From positions 1,302,001 through 1,366,000 of the forward strand of contig NZ_JAFIMU010000007.1 of NCBI RefSeq assembly GCF_017302985.1: a DNA stretch of 64,000 nucleotides, given 5' to 3'. Below, one piece after another: positions 44,584 to 53,609 of the stretch. A program made the position numbers and the translations under genes. Source of the stretch: Corallococcus macrosporus. GTDB taxonomy: Bacteria > Myxococcota > Myxococcia > Myxococcales > Myxococcaceae. Each line of letters opens with the position of its first letter. Within the stretch, counting starts at the first letter, position 1. The notes under the pieces are model-generated. The model was not told the origin of the DNA. It saw only the letters and a list, made by a program, of their open reading frames with translations, and searched no databases.

Positions 44584-47460
44584 TCACAGGAGCTTCTTCG
44601 CCGCCTTGGCCAGGGCCCTGTCGTCGGCCACGGTGGGGAGCTCCAGCAGGCGCGCGGCCACGACCTTGCCCACCGCGGGGTGCACGGCCGCGACCTTGAG
44701 GTACGCCTCCGCGCGCGTGCGCAGGTCCACGTGTCCACTGGACCTGAGCACGCGCTCGAGCAGCTCCTTCGCCAGGATGGGCGGGTCGAAGGCCTCGAAG
44801 AGGCCGCGCAGCGCCTGCCGCTCCAGCACCTCCGGACGCGTCTCCGCCAGGTTCAGCGCGGGCCGCAGCAGGGCCAGCCCCAGCGTGCGCATGGCCTCCG
44901 CCACGACGCCGGGCTTCCACCCGTCCGCGAACGCCAGCAGCAGGGCCTCCGCGCCGCGCACGTCGCCCAGCATGCCCAGCGCGTACACGGCGTGCTTCGC
45001 CTCCGTGTCGTCGTGGCCGCGGCCCTGCACCATGTCCACGAACCGGTCGAGCACGTCCGCGTCCCCCATCCGGGCCAGCGCCTCGGCCGCCTCGCGCCGC
45101 ACCTCGCGCGCCGGGTCCGAGTGCAGCACCTGGCGCAGCACGGGCATCGCCACGGTGCCCAGGTCCGCCAGCATGGCCACCGCCGCCCCGCGCGCGTCCT
45201 TCGTCGTCTCCGACAGCGCGGCCTGCATCAGCGGCACCGCCTTGTCCTTGCGGCGCCGCGCCAGCTCCGCCACGGCCTTCTCCCCTGTCTCCCGGGCCTG
45301 CACGTCCTCCAGCGTCTCCCGGGCGAACAGGCGCAGGCCCATGTCGTGCCCCGCGCGCGTCAGCGCGTCCAGCTCGCGCCGGGCCTGCACGCCGCCCATC
45401 GCGCCCAGCACGCGGATGGCGGTGCGGCGCACCATGCGGCTGTGGCGCTCGTTCAGCGCGCCCCGCACGACCCCCAGCGCCTCCTCACCGCGCGCCGCCA
45501 CCGCGCGAGCCACGAAGGCGCTCGCCGAGCCGTCGCTCCACGCCGGGTAGAGCTCCCGCATCAGCGCGTCCGGCCCCAGGCCCGCGTAGTAGCGCGCCGC
45601 GTGCGCCGCCGCCTCGTAGCGCGTCAGCTCCCCGCGCGCCCGGCGCACCATCGCCTCGCCCGGGCTCAGCACCGCTTCCGGGCGGTGCACGTGGATGCTC
45701 GGGTGCGTGGGCACGGACTCCAGTCCGGCCATGTCCACCTGCACCGCGCCTGCAAGCCGCACCAGCGCGATGCCCAGCACCTGGTAGACCTTGATGAAGT
45801 CATCCAGCCGCTCGGCGGCGTCCGCCCGCTGCGCCAGCGCCTCCAGCAGCGCGCCCGGCTTCTCCAGCCCCAGCTCCTTCAGCCGGGACACCAGCGGCTC
45901 CACCGTCCGCGGCCCCAGCGCCGCCAGGCCGCTGGCGAAGGCATCCGCCAATTCGTCGCGCACCTCCGCGAGCGCGATGGCCGCCCGCGACGCACCCGCC
46001 GCCCGCGCCGCGTCCGCCCACCCGCTGCGGGGCAGCGCGCTCGGCGTCGCGGGGGCCCGGACACGGTTGCGCCGCCGGGGCGCCACGGGCGCGTCCGAGG
46101 CGCGCGCCAGCGGACGCAGGTCCAGCCCTTCCGGCGTCCGCACCACGACTGCGGAGGGGAACAACGTCGGCAGCGCCGCCTCCAGGCCCACGTCCCCCAG
46201 CACCGCCAGGAGCTTCGCGTCCTCCAGCGCGCTGGCCAGCGGCTCCTCCAGCGACGGGTCCGCGGGCAGGAAGAGGCCGCGCCCCGTGCCGTCCACGAAT
46301 TGCGAGCGGGCCCCGCTGGCGAGCAGCGTCTCCACCCGCACGGACACCGGCAGCAGGTCCGGCGCGAACACGTCCTTGCGGTGCTCCTGGAAGGCCGTCA
46401 TCACCGCGCTCACGTCCGGCAGCGCCACCTCCACCAGCCGCTCCAGCGCCGCCCGGTCCACCGACGGCGCGTCCTTCCACGACTCCAGGTCCAGCCGGTG
46501 CGGGGCGAAGCCCGGGTACTGCCCGCCGTGCGCACCCTGGAGCACGGCGCCCGCGTGGCTGTTCTTCGGCGCCACCGTCTTGAGGCTGGCGGGGAGGATC
46601 TGCTTCTCGCTGTAGTGCCCGCCCGACCCCAGGTCCACGAAGCGGCTCTCGCGGACCATGAACCGGTCCGGCGTCACCCTGGAGGAGAACGCGTACTCCA
46701 CCAGCCGGAGCCCCTCCACGGGCGCGCGGTCCTTCTTCGTCCACGTCTTGCCGATGAGCTCCTCGACGTGGCGGGGCTCCAGCGCCTCACCGCCCAGGTG
46801 CTTCTCCACCTTGCGCGCGGTGAGCAGCATGTCCGCCACCAGGTCCGCGTACACCGGCGCCTCGAAGGTGCCCGTGCGGGCCGCCGCCGCGTCCAGCAGG
46901 CCCGCCAGCTCCACCGCCCGTGCGGCCAGCCGCCGCAGGCCGTTGGCCCGGAGCGCCTCGCCCAGCGCGCGCACCTGCTCCGGCCGCTCGGCGCCCAGCG
47001 ACGCCACGCCGGACAGGCCCAGCTCGCGCACCAGCGTGGACACCTGCGCCACGCCGGCCTTCATCAGGTCGCCGGTCTCCGCCTTGCCCTTCTTCACGCT
47101 CTTCCTGGCGCCGCCCGAGCCGGCCGGAGCCACCGGGGCCGACTCCGCCGTCACGAAGGCCTGCGGCGCCCGGGCCCACGCCACCAGCAGCGCCGCCGCG
47201 TGCTTGCAGAAGGGGCGCGAGCGCGCCGCCATGCACGAGCACCGCCCCTTCACGTCCGAGCGCGCCTCGCCGAACACCAGCGAGACCTTGTACGGCGTCG
47301 CCCCGGAGCCCGACGCGTCCGCGAAGAGCCGGTTCTCGTAGCGCGACAGATTGCTGAGCTGCTTGCCGTCGAACAGCTCCGCGCCCTTCGCCAGCTCCGC
47401 CTTGTCGCTGATGATCTCCGTCATTCCGCCCATCCCGATGACGGGCCGCACCTCAGCCAT
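44584..47460 (-). CDS. SWIM zinc-finger and HEAT-repeat protein (YehQ-like)
   Basis: A 958-residue protein, last gene of the four-gene MoxR/VWA operon. The SWIM zinc finger is C74-x-C76-x8-C85-x-H87 (CSCMAARSRPFCKH). A long middle region without known domain follows; the C-terminal ~330 residues are HEAT-like repeats (REVRREAAEALARMGDADVL; TEAKHAVYALGMLGDVRGAE). The HEAT half may be a lineage-specific extension, making this longer than the E. coli counterpart as I recall it. The start overlaps the VWA stop by 8 bases. SWIM fingers bind nucleic acid or protein; the role here is unknown. Confidence 0.85.
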   Translation of the reverse strand: MAEVRPVIGMGGMTEIISDKAELAKGAELFDGKQLSNLSRYENRLFADASGSGATPYKVSLVFGEARSDVKGRCSCMAARSRPFCKHAAALLVAWARAPQAFVTAESAPVAPAGSGGARKSVKKGKAETGDLMKAGVAQVSTLVRELGLSGVASLGAERPEQVRALGEALRANGLRRLAARAVELAGLLDAAAARTGTFEAPVYADLVADMLLTARKVEKHLGGEALEPRHVEELIGKTWTKKDRAPVEGLRLVEYAFSSRVTPDRFMVRESRFVDLGSGGHYSEKQILPASLKTVAPKNSHAGAVLQGAHGGQYPGFAPHRLDLESWKDAPSVDRAALERLVEVALPDVSAVMTAFQEHRKDVFAPDLLPVSVRVETLLASGARSQFVDGTGRGLFLPADPSLEEPLASALEDAKLLAVLGDVGLEAALPTLFPSAVVVRTPEGLDLRPLARASDAPVAPRRRNRVRAPATPSALPRSGWADAARAAGASRAAIALAEVRDELADAFASGLAALGPRTVEPLVSRLKELGLEKPGALLEALAQRADAAERLDDFIKVYQVLGIALVRLAGAVQVDMAGLESVPTHPSIHVHRPEAVLSPGEAMVRRARGELTRYEAAAHAARYYAGLGPDALMRELYPAWSDGSASAFVARAVAARGEEALGVVRGALNERHSRMVRRTAIRVLGAMGGVQARRELDALTRAGHDMGLRLFARETLEDVQARETGEKAVAELARRRKDKAVPLMQAALSETTKDARGAAVAMLADLGTVAMPVLRQVLHSDPAREVRREAAEALARMGDADVLDRFVDMVQGRGHDDTEAKHAVYALGMLGDVRGAEALLLAFADGWKPGVVAEAMRTLGLALLRPALNLAETRPEVLERQALRGLFEAFDPPILAKELLERVLRSSGHVDLRTRAEAYLKVAAVHPAVGKVVAARLLELPTVADDRALAKAAKKLL

Positions 47461-48670
47461 GACGCTCCCCCTTCTTGTCGTTGGACGCGAGCAGCGGCGC
47501 CAGGTCCTGGTTGCGCATCACGCGCTCCACCACGTCCACCAGCCTGCGGGGCGTGCACCCGAAGCACGGAATCCCCAGCGCGGTGAGCTGCTCCGCCATC
47601 GCGTGGTCGTATGACGGCCGGCCGCTGTCCGACAGCGCCAGCAGGCACAGCACCTTCGAGCGCGAGTCCACCAGTTGCCGCAGCCGGGCCACCAGCTCCT
47701 CCGCGTTGCCGCCCTCGTACAGGTCGGTGATGAGGATGAAGAGCGTCTTCTCCGGCCGGCGCACGTAGTGCTCCTGCGCGTAGGCCACCGCCCGGTTGAT
47801 GTCCGTGCCGCCGCCCAGTTGCGCGGAGAAGAGCACCTCCACCGGATCCGCCAGCACGGGCGTCATGTCGACGATCTCCGTGTCGAACAGCACCAGGCTG
47901 GTCTTCAGCACGTCCAGCGACGCGAAGATGGCCGCCATCACGGAGCTGTACACCACGCTCTCCGCCATGGAGCCGGACTGGTCCACCACCAGCGTCACGT
48001 CCCACTCGTGGTGACGGCGCTGGTTGGGCCAGAAGTAGAAGCGCTCCGGGATGAGGCGCTTCCGCTCCGAGTCCCAGCCCTTCAGGTTGGAGCGGATGGT
48101 GCGGCGCCAGTCGATGTTGCGCGCGATGGGGATGGGGCTCGTCCGGTCGCGCCGGAGCGCGCCCAGCACCGCCGTGCGCAGCGGGGACTCCAGCTTCTTG
48201 CGCAGGTCCTCCACCACTTCGCGGATGATGGCGCGCGCGGTGTCCTTGGCCTGCTCCGGGATGAGCCCCCGGGCGCTCACCAGCGTCGTCACCAGCTCCA
48301 GGTTCTTGTCCAGGAAGGGCAGCGTCTCCGGCTCGAAGAGCAGCTGGGTGAGCCCCTTCTTCTCGATGGCGTCCTTCTGCACCAGCGCGATGACGTCGTC
48401 CTGGAAGAAGTCGCGCAGCGCGCCCAGCCACTTGGGCAGGTAGGGCTTGGAGCCGCCGCGCCCCGCGGAGCCCCCGCCGTAGACGAAGGAGAGCGCGTCA
48501 TCCAGCCCCTCCAGGTCGTCGCCCTTCAGGTCCACCGTGTCCGCGCTGGCGCCCAGCGCGCTCAGGGAGGGACACGAGCCCGTCTTCTCCGCCTCCGGGC
48601 CCAGCGCCAGCCGCCAGCGCAGCAGCGCGTCGCGGTCCTTCGGGTCCAGGTCCTTGGGGTCCACGCTCAT
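47453..48670 (-). CDS. VWA domain protein (YehP-like)
   Basis: A 405-residue cytosolic protein. The N-terminal ~200 residues are helical; the C-terminal von Willebrand A domain has an intact MIDAS: DQSGS (D230, S232, S234), the Thr of GGGTDINRA, and the Asp of LITDLYEGG. VWA proteins paired with MoxR ATPases act as metal-dependent adaptors. It overlaps DUF5682 upstream by 4 bases (ATGA) and the SWIM gene downstream by 8. Confidence 0.9.
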   Translation of the reverse strand: MSVDPKDLDPKDRDALLRWRLALGPEAEKTGSCPSLSALGASADTVDLKGDDLEGLDDALSFVYGGGSAGRGGSKPYLPKWLGALRDFFQDDVIALVQKDAIEKKGLTQLLFEPETLPFLDKNLELVTTLVSARGLIPEQAKDTARAIIREVVEDLRKKLESPLRTAVLGALRRDRTSPIPIARNIDWRRTIRSNLKGWDSERKRLIPERFYFWPNQRRHHEWDVTLVVDQSGSMAESVVYSSVMAAIFASLDVLKTSLVLFDTEIVDMTPVLADPVEVLFSAQLGGGTDINRAVAYAQEHYVRRPEKTLFILITDLYEGGNAEELVARLRQLVDSRSKVLCLLALSDSGRPSYDHAMAEQLTALGIPCFGCTPRRLVDVVERVMRNQDLAPLLASNDKKGERHG

Positions 48671-50985
48671 AGCAGGTCATCCAGGTCGTCGAGCGCCTTG
48701 CCCAGGTCCGCGCTCAGGTCCTTCAGCGTCGCCTTGTCCTTCTCCTCCAGCACCGCCTTCACCGCGCGGCCCTTGTCCTTCAACTGGCGCACGCCCATCA
48801 CGTTCTCCATCAGGTAGCGGCGCTCCGTGGCCCCCAGCGCGCCCAGCGCCCGGCGCAGCACCGGCAGCGTCTGCCGGAAGCGCTCCGGCTCCACGCTGAC
48901 GAGGAAGTCGTCCAGGGCCTTCACCACGTCGCGGCTCTTCACCAGCACCAGCGCGTTCACCTGGAGGAAGCCCTCCAGGTACGCCGCCGCGTCCGCGGGC
49001 TCCACCGCCTGCGACAGCCGCCGGCCCACCTCCAGCGCCACGTCCGCCTCCGCCAGCTCGCGCGCCAGGTACAGCAGGCCCGTGGCCAGCCCCGACGTGG
49101 CGGGGTGCACCGCGTGGCTCTCCATCACCCCGCGCGCCTCCACGAACCAGCCCGCCTTGTCCGCGCGCGGCTGGGACAGCGCCACCTCGTGCAGCGTGCG
49201 CAGCGCCTCCAGCACCGCGGGCACCGCCTCCGGAGCGCAGGCGCTGGCGTCGCGCACGCGCAGGAGCGCCCGGTTGAAGGTCTTCTCCCCCAGCGAGGCC
49301 ACCGCCTCGTCGCCCACGTCCGAGTGCGCGCGCGAGGTGCCATAGGCCATCAGCCCCGACAGCGCCCGTGCCGCGGACGCGAGCGACGGCAGGTCCGCGT
49401 CCGTCGCCGCGTGCGCGTCACAGACCTTGAGCGCCTGGGCCACCGTCTGGGAGCAGCCGGTGATGACGGACTCCAGCAGCACGTCCGCCGCCTCGGCCGT
49501 CGTCCTCGCCTGGGTCAGCCGCTCCTGGAGCACGCGCGTCGTCACGGCCTCCAGCGAGTCGCCCAACACAATCTTCTCCACCAGCGCCACGTCCGTGGAC
49601 GGCGTCCACTGCGCCTGCCACGCCTCGCGTACGCGGGTGAGCGCCGCGTAGCCGCCGGCCTCCGCCTCCCCGCCCTGCTTGCGCGACGAGCCCGTGCCGG
49701 ACAGCGTGGCGTACGGGATGCCCGCCACGCGCAGCCGGTGGAGGAACACGGAGGAGCCCACCTCCACCGGGTTGTTGAGCCGCAGCGTGAACGTCTCCGG
49801 GCTGTCCGTGCGCGGCAGCCGCCGCTCGCCCACCTCACGCCAGAACTCCGCCTGGAGCGAGTTCTGCCCGATGCGGCTCGCCACCTGCCCCACTTCATGG
49901 CCGACGACGCTCTTCCACAGGAAGCCGTCCACGTGCGTCGCGTCCCCGCGGCACAGCGTGGCCACCGTCGCCTCCCGCAGCTCGTCCAGGCCCGGGGCGC
50001 TCTTCTCGCGCAGGTCCGACAGCGTCACCGCCAGCCGGTACGCCTCCAGCACGTCCGACAGCGACGCGGAGAAGCCGCGCATCCGCAGGTGCGCCGCGAA
50101 GTCCAGCAGCACCTCCAGCGTGGCCCGCCGGAAGTCGCAGTTCGCCTCGTGGGCCTTCTGGTAGAAGTGCGGCGCCCGGTTGCCCGCGCCGTATCCCAGT
50201 TGCTCCGCCAGCCGCGGGAAGCTGTACGGAATCACCGTCACCGCGCACGGCCCGGGCGCGGGCAGCTTCGCCTCCTCCTGGGGGTCCACGTCGCCCGCCA
50301 GGAACGCCGCGGTGTGCGCCGCGCCCGCGACGACGGCCACCTTCTCCGGCGCCACGCCGCCCGCCACCACCTCCAGCACCTTGCGCGCCATGAAGGCGTC
50401 GCGCTGGCGGTGGTAGGGCGACCGGGGCCCCGCGTTGACCACGTCCGCCCAGGCGATGAGCACCGGACGGAACTGCTCCGGGCTCCAGTCCGGCGCCTCG
50501 AAGGCCGCCTCCCAGAACTCCTCGAAGGAGCGGTGTCCCTGCGAGCGCGCGAACGCCTCCGTGAGCGGCACGGCCTCGTCGGGGACGGGCGTGCTCCCCT
50601 CCATGGACTCGGACTCCGACTCCACCCCCAGCGCGGGCGGCGCGCGGTCCACCGCGAGGCTGACGCCCACCGGGATGTCGATGAACTCCGCCCGCGCGCC
50701 GTTGGCCCGGGCCCACTTCAGCGCCTGGTACTCCGGCGAGTAGGCCGCGAAGGGCCACAGCGACGAGGACGGGGTGCCATCCGTGCGGTAGCCCAGGATG
50801 GCCACGGGCGGCCGGGTCTGCGCGTCGCACAGCACGTCCACCAGCCCGGTGGCGTCACAGGGTCCCTCCACCAGGACGACGGTGGGCTTCACCCGCTCCA
50901 GCCACTTCTGGAGCACCGCGGTGGTGCGCGGCGAGTGATGACGGACCGGGAAGTGCTGCACCCGGCGGAGCAGTTCCAGGTCCAT
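48667..50985 (-). CDS. DUF5682 family protein (YehM-like)
   Basis: A 772-residue protein. The N-terminus has HFPVRHHSPRTTAVLQKWLE and VVLVEGPCDATGLVD, and a VAVVAGAAHTAAFL motif near 240, which recall TraB/PrgY-like alpha/beta folds; the rest is helical and acidic, ending in DLSADLGKALDDLDDLL. ATG 50985 shares its A with the MoxR gene stop (TGATG), so it is translationally coupled. A start 45 bases upstream would lie inside the MoxR gene and is less likely. The family is uncharacterised but regularly found with MoxR and VWA genes. Confidence 0.85.
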   Translation of the reverse strand: MDLELLRRVQHFPVRHHSPRTTAVLQKWLERVKPTVVLVEGPCDATGLVDVLCDAQTRPPVAILGYRTDGTPSSSLWPFAAYSPEYQALKWARANGARAEFIDIPVGVSLAVDRAPPALGVESESESMEGSTPVPDEAVPLTEAFARSQGHRSFEEFWEAAFEAPDWSPEQFRPVLIAWADVVNAGPRSPYHRQRDAFMARKVLEVVAGGVAPEKVAVVAGAAHTAAFLAGDVDPQEEAKLPAPGPCAVTVIPYSFPRLAEQLGYGAGNRAPHFYQKAHEANCDFRRATLEVLLDFAAHLRMRGFSASLSDVLEAYRLAVTLSDLREKSAPGLDELREATVATLCRGDATHVDGFLWKSVVGHEVGQVASRIGQNSLQAEFWREVGERRLPRTDSPETFTLRLNNPVEVGSSVFLHRLRVAGIPYATLSGTGSSRKQGGEAEAGGYAALTRVREAWQAQWTPSTDVALVEKIVLGDSLEAVTTRVLQERLTQARTTAEAADVLLESVITGCSQTVAQALKVCDAHAATDADLPSLASAARALSGLMAYGTSRAHSDVGDEAVASLGEKTFNRALLRVRDASACAPEAVPAVLEALRTLHEVALSQPRADKAGWFVEARGVMESHAVHPATSGLATGLLYLARELAEADVALEVGRRLSQAVEPADAAAYLEGFLQVNALVLVKSRDVVKALDDFLVSVEPERFRQTLPVLRRALGALGATERRYLMENVMGVRQLKDKGRAVKAVLEEKDKATLKDLSADLGKALDDLDDLL

Positions 50986-52100
50986 CAGCCCCTCAAGAGC
51001 TTCTTGCTGGCGGTGTACAGCTCCTTCCACGGGCCCGTGCGGCCCTTGGCCACCGTCTCCATGTACTCGCGCAGGGCCTTCACGTCGTCCTCCTGCTCCT
51101 TCACCACCGCGCCCACCAGCGACGCCGCCAGCTCGTGCGACGTCACCGTCCCGGAGCCGAACTGCTGCGCGAGGATGGAGCTGTTGAACAGCACGCTGAT
51201 GGCCTCCGCCGTGGACAGCACCGCTCCCGGCGTGCGCACCTTCGTCTTGCCGTCCTTCGTCACGCCCTTGCGCAGCTCATGGAAGAGCGTCAGCAGCACG
51301 CGCGACAGCTCCTCCGGCGGCGGCACGCCCACCTGGTAGTCCGTGCGCAGCTCCGCCTCGCGCTTGGTGACGATTTGAATCTCCTGCTCCAGGTCCTCCA
51401 CCACCGGCACGGTGACGAAGTTGAAGCGGCGCTTGAGCGCGGCGCTCATCTCGTTGACGCCGCGGTCGCGCGTGTTCGCGGTGGCGATGAGGTTGAAGCC
51501 GCGCTGCGCGCTCGTGATCTCCCCCAGCTCCGGCACCGACACCTGCTTCTCCGACAGGATGGAGATGAGCGAGTCCTGAATCTCCGGCGACGTGCGCGTC
51601 ACCTCTTCGAAGCGGGCGAACTTGCCCGTGCGCATGGCGCGCAGGATGGGCGACGGCACCAGCGCTTCCGGCGTGGGCCCCTGCGCGAGCAGCAGCGCGT
51701 AGTTCCACGAGTACTTGATGTGGTCCTCGCTGGTCCCCGCCGTGCCCTGCACGACGAGCGCGGACGTGCCGCTGATGGCCGCGGACAGGTGCTCCGACAG
51801 CCAGCTCTTCGCGGTGCCCGGCTCGCCCACGAGCATCAGCGCGCGGTCCGACGCGAGCGTCGCGATGCACACCTGGATGAGCCCCTTGTCGCCCACGTAC
51901 TTGGGCGTGATGGCCACGCCGCCCACGGGTTTGGGGCTGCCCAGGATGTACGTCTCCACCGCGCGCGGCGACAGCGCCCAACCTGGTGGGCGGGGCTTGT
52001 CGTCATGCGCGGCGAGGGCGTCCAGCTCGTTCTTGTACTTCGCTTCGGCAGGCAGTCGGATGTCCGGCATGAGCTGCACGCTATCCACTCGGTCTGACAT
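50985..52100 (-). CDS. MoxR-like AAA+ ATPase (YehL-like)
   Basis: A 371-residue AAA+ protein, first gene of the four-gene operon. Walker A is GEPGTAKS (92-99); the Walker B strand reads ARFEEVTR, with Glu-Glu instead of the usual Asp-Glu; sensor 1 is LIATANTRD; arginine-finger region GVNEMSAALKRRF. MoxR ATPases remodel protein complexes together with VWA partners, and the third gene provides one. Start ATG 52100; a weakly conserved 75-base gap separates it from the VOC gene stop. Confidence 0.9.
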   Translation of the reverse strand: MSDRVDSVQLMPDIRLPAEAKYKNELDALAAHDDKPRPPGWALSPRAVETYILGSPKPVGGVAITPKYVGDKGLIQVCIATLASDRALMLVGEPGTAKSWLSEHLSAAISGTSALVVQGTAGTSEDHIKYSWNYALLLAQGPTPEALVPSPILRAMRTGKFARFEEVTRTSPEIQDSLISILSEKQVSVPELGEITSAQRGFNLIATANTRDRGVNEMSAALKRRFNFVTVPVVEDLEQEIQIVTKREAELRTDYQVGVPPPEELSRVLLTLFHELRKGVTKDGKTKVRTPGAVLSTAEAISVLFNSSILAQQFGSGTVTSHELAASLVGAVVKEQEDDVKALREYMETVAKGRTGPWKELYTASKKLLRG

Positions 52101-52175
52101 CCGGCAAACGTCCTGGCTGCCTTCCAGGTCGGCTTCCGGAACCGGGGACGGACCACCCGCCTGGACGCCCGCGGC

Positions 52176-52574
52176 TCAGGCCGTGGTGCCCGGCGCGTGC
52201 ATCCATTGGACGAGCTGGACGATGACGCCGTTCGCGTCCGCGACCTGGAAGTAGCGCTCGCCCCACGCCTCCGTCTCGATGGGCGTCAGGATGTCCACGC
52301 CCTCCGCCTGGATGCGCGCGTATTCCGCATCGATGTCCTCCACGACGAACGCGACGATGAGCCCGTCCGCCCGGCGCGTCTTGAGCGACTCCGGCTTGAG
52401 CGTCTTCAGGCCCGTGCGCAGGTAGATGACGTTGAAGCCCACGTCGGGCCGGCTCAGCGACACGAAGCCGTCCGCGGCCATGGCCTCCGTGAAGCCGAAG
52501 TGGCGCTTCAGGAAGGCCGCGGAGGCCTCCACGTCAGCGACGTTCAGGGACACGGCGGAAGCGGTGACTCGCAT
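52176..52574 (-). CDS. VOC family protein (glyoxalase/bleomycin-resistance fold)
   Basis: A 132-residue protein with paired beta-alpha-beta modules: SAVSLNVADVEASAAFLKRH at the N-terminus, AFVVEDIDAEYARIQAEGVD in the middle and AWGERYFQVADANGVIVQLV at the end, which holds the last metal-ligand position. It may bind or modify a small hydrophobic compound. It is divergent from a TetR gene, with a palindromic operator between, so it is likely the repressor's target. Confidence 0.87.
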   Translation of the reverse strand: MRVTASAVSLNVADVEASAAFLKRHFGFTEAMAADGFVSLSRPDVGFNVIYLRTGLKTLKPESLKTRRADGLIVAFVVEDIDAEYARIQAEGVDILTPIETEAWGERYFQVADANGVIVQLVQWMHAPGTTA

Positions 52575-52612
52575 GGACGGTTCCTCCCAACGGATTGGAC
52601 GGCCTCAATCTA

Positions 52613-52625
52613 CGTACGTCGTACG
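52613..52625. promoter_or_regulatory. TetR operator, CGTACG-T-CGTACG
   Basis: A perfect 6-1-6 inverted repeat in the 92-base gap between the divergent VOC and TetR genes, 39 bases from the VOC start and 42 from the TetR start. The position suits control of both promoters by the adjacent regulator. Confidence 0.6.
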
Positions 52626-52666
52626 GAGTTGCACGTCAAGGTCGCGGCGTTGGAAGAATCCGGCGC

Positions 52667-53479
52667 ATGGCATCGCACCGCAGCAGCATGGGAGACCCCA
52701 CCCGGACGCTGGAGTTGTTGTGGCGGGAGTCCCTGCCCGCGAAGGGCCAGCGCGGTCCGAAGCAGACGCTCACCGTCACCGCCGTCGTCGAGGCGGCGGT
52801 GGCGCTGGCGGACGCGGAGGGGCTGGACGCGGTGACGATGCGGGCGCTGGCGGGGAAGCTGGGCATCGCGCCCATGGCCCTCTACACCTACGTGCCCGGG
52901 CGGGCGGAGCTCATCGACGTGATGCTCGACACGCTCTACGCGGGCATGGCCCGGCGCAAGCCGAAGGCCCGGGACTGGCGCTCCCGCCTGGAGGCCGTGG
53001 CGCACGACAACCGCGCCCTGTTCACCAAGCACCCGTGGCTCGCAGACGTGTCCACCACGCGCCCACCCCTGGGCCCGGGCCAGTTGGCCAAGTACGAATA
53101 CGAGTTGCAGGCCCTGGAGGGCGTGGGCCTGGACGACGTGGCCCAGGACGCCGCGTTGACGTTCGTGCTGGGCTTCGTGGAGTCCTGCGCCCGCGCGGCG
53201 TCGGACCAGCGCGCCACGCGGCTGGAGTCACAAATGAGTGACGGGGCCTGGTGGGAGGCGAACGCGCCCCTGCTCTCGCGCATGTTCGATGCGGAGCGCT
53301 ACCCCACCGCGTCCCGGGTGGGCTCCGCGGCGGGCTCGGCGCATGGTGCGGCGTACGACCCGGACCACGCCTATGCCTTCGGCCTGGAGCGCATCCTGGA
53401 CGGGCTGGCCGTGCTCATCGAACGGCCGCGCGCGCCCCGGGCCCCGGTCCGGAAGACGCCCCGGAAGCGCGGCGGCTAG
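52667..53479 (+). CDS. TetR/AcrR family regulator
   Basis: A 270-residue repressor with TetR_C_1-type C-terminus. The helix-turn-helix is VTMRALAGKLGIAPMALYTY, followed by VPGRAELIDVMLDTLYAGM. The C-terminal ~20 residues are basic (RPRAPRAPVRKTPRKRGG), an extra DNA-contact tail. ATG 52667 is used. It probably represses itself and the VOC gene through CGTACG repeats. Confidence 0.9.
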   Translation: MASHRSSMGDPTRTLELLWRESLPAKGQRGPKQTLTVTAVVEAAVALADAEGLDAVTMRALAGKLGIAPMALYTYVPGRAELIDVMLDTLYAGMARRKPKARDWRSRLEAVAHDNRALFTKHPWLADVSTTRPPLGPGQLAKYEYELQALEGVGLDDVAQDAALTFVLGFVESCARAASDQRATRLESQMSDGAWWEANAPLLSRMFDAERYPTASRVGSAAGSAHGAAYDPDHAYAFGLERILDGLAVLIERPRAPRAPVRKTPRKRGG

Positions 53480-53493
53480 GTCCTGCCCCCTCA

Positions 53494-53522
53494 ACTTTCC
53501 GAGTCCTTCTCAGCTTTCCGAG
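53494..53522. repeat. Direct repeat CTTTCCGAG x2
   Basis: CTTTCCGAG occurs at 53495-53503 and 53514-53522, starts 19 bases apart, just after the TetR gene and about 90 bases before the ferritin-like gene. Possible activator site of that gene; could be chance. Confidence 0.35.
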
Positions 53523-53609
53523 CGGCTCGGACAGGGGCCCCTCCTGGGGAGAGAGGCTGGCATCCGCATTGCTCAGGGCCCGGACACACCCTCTGCCTCG
53601 GAGTCGTCC

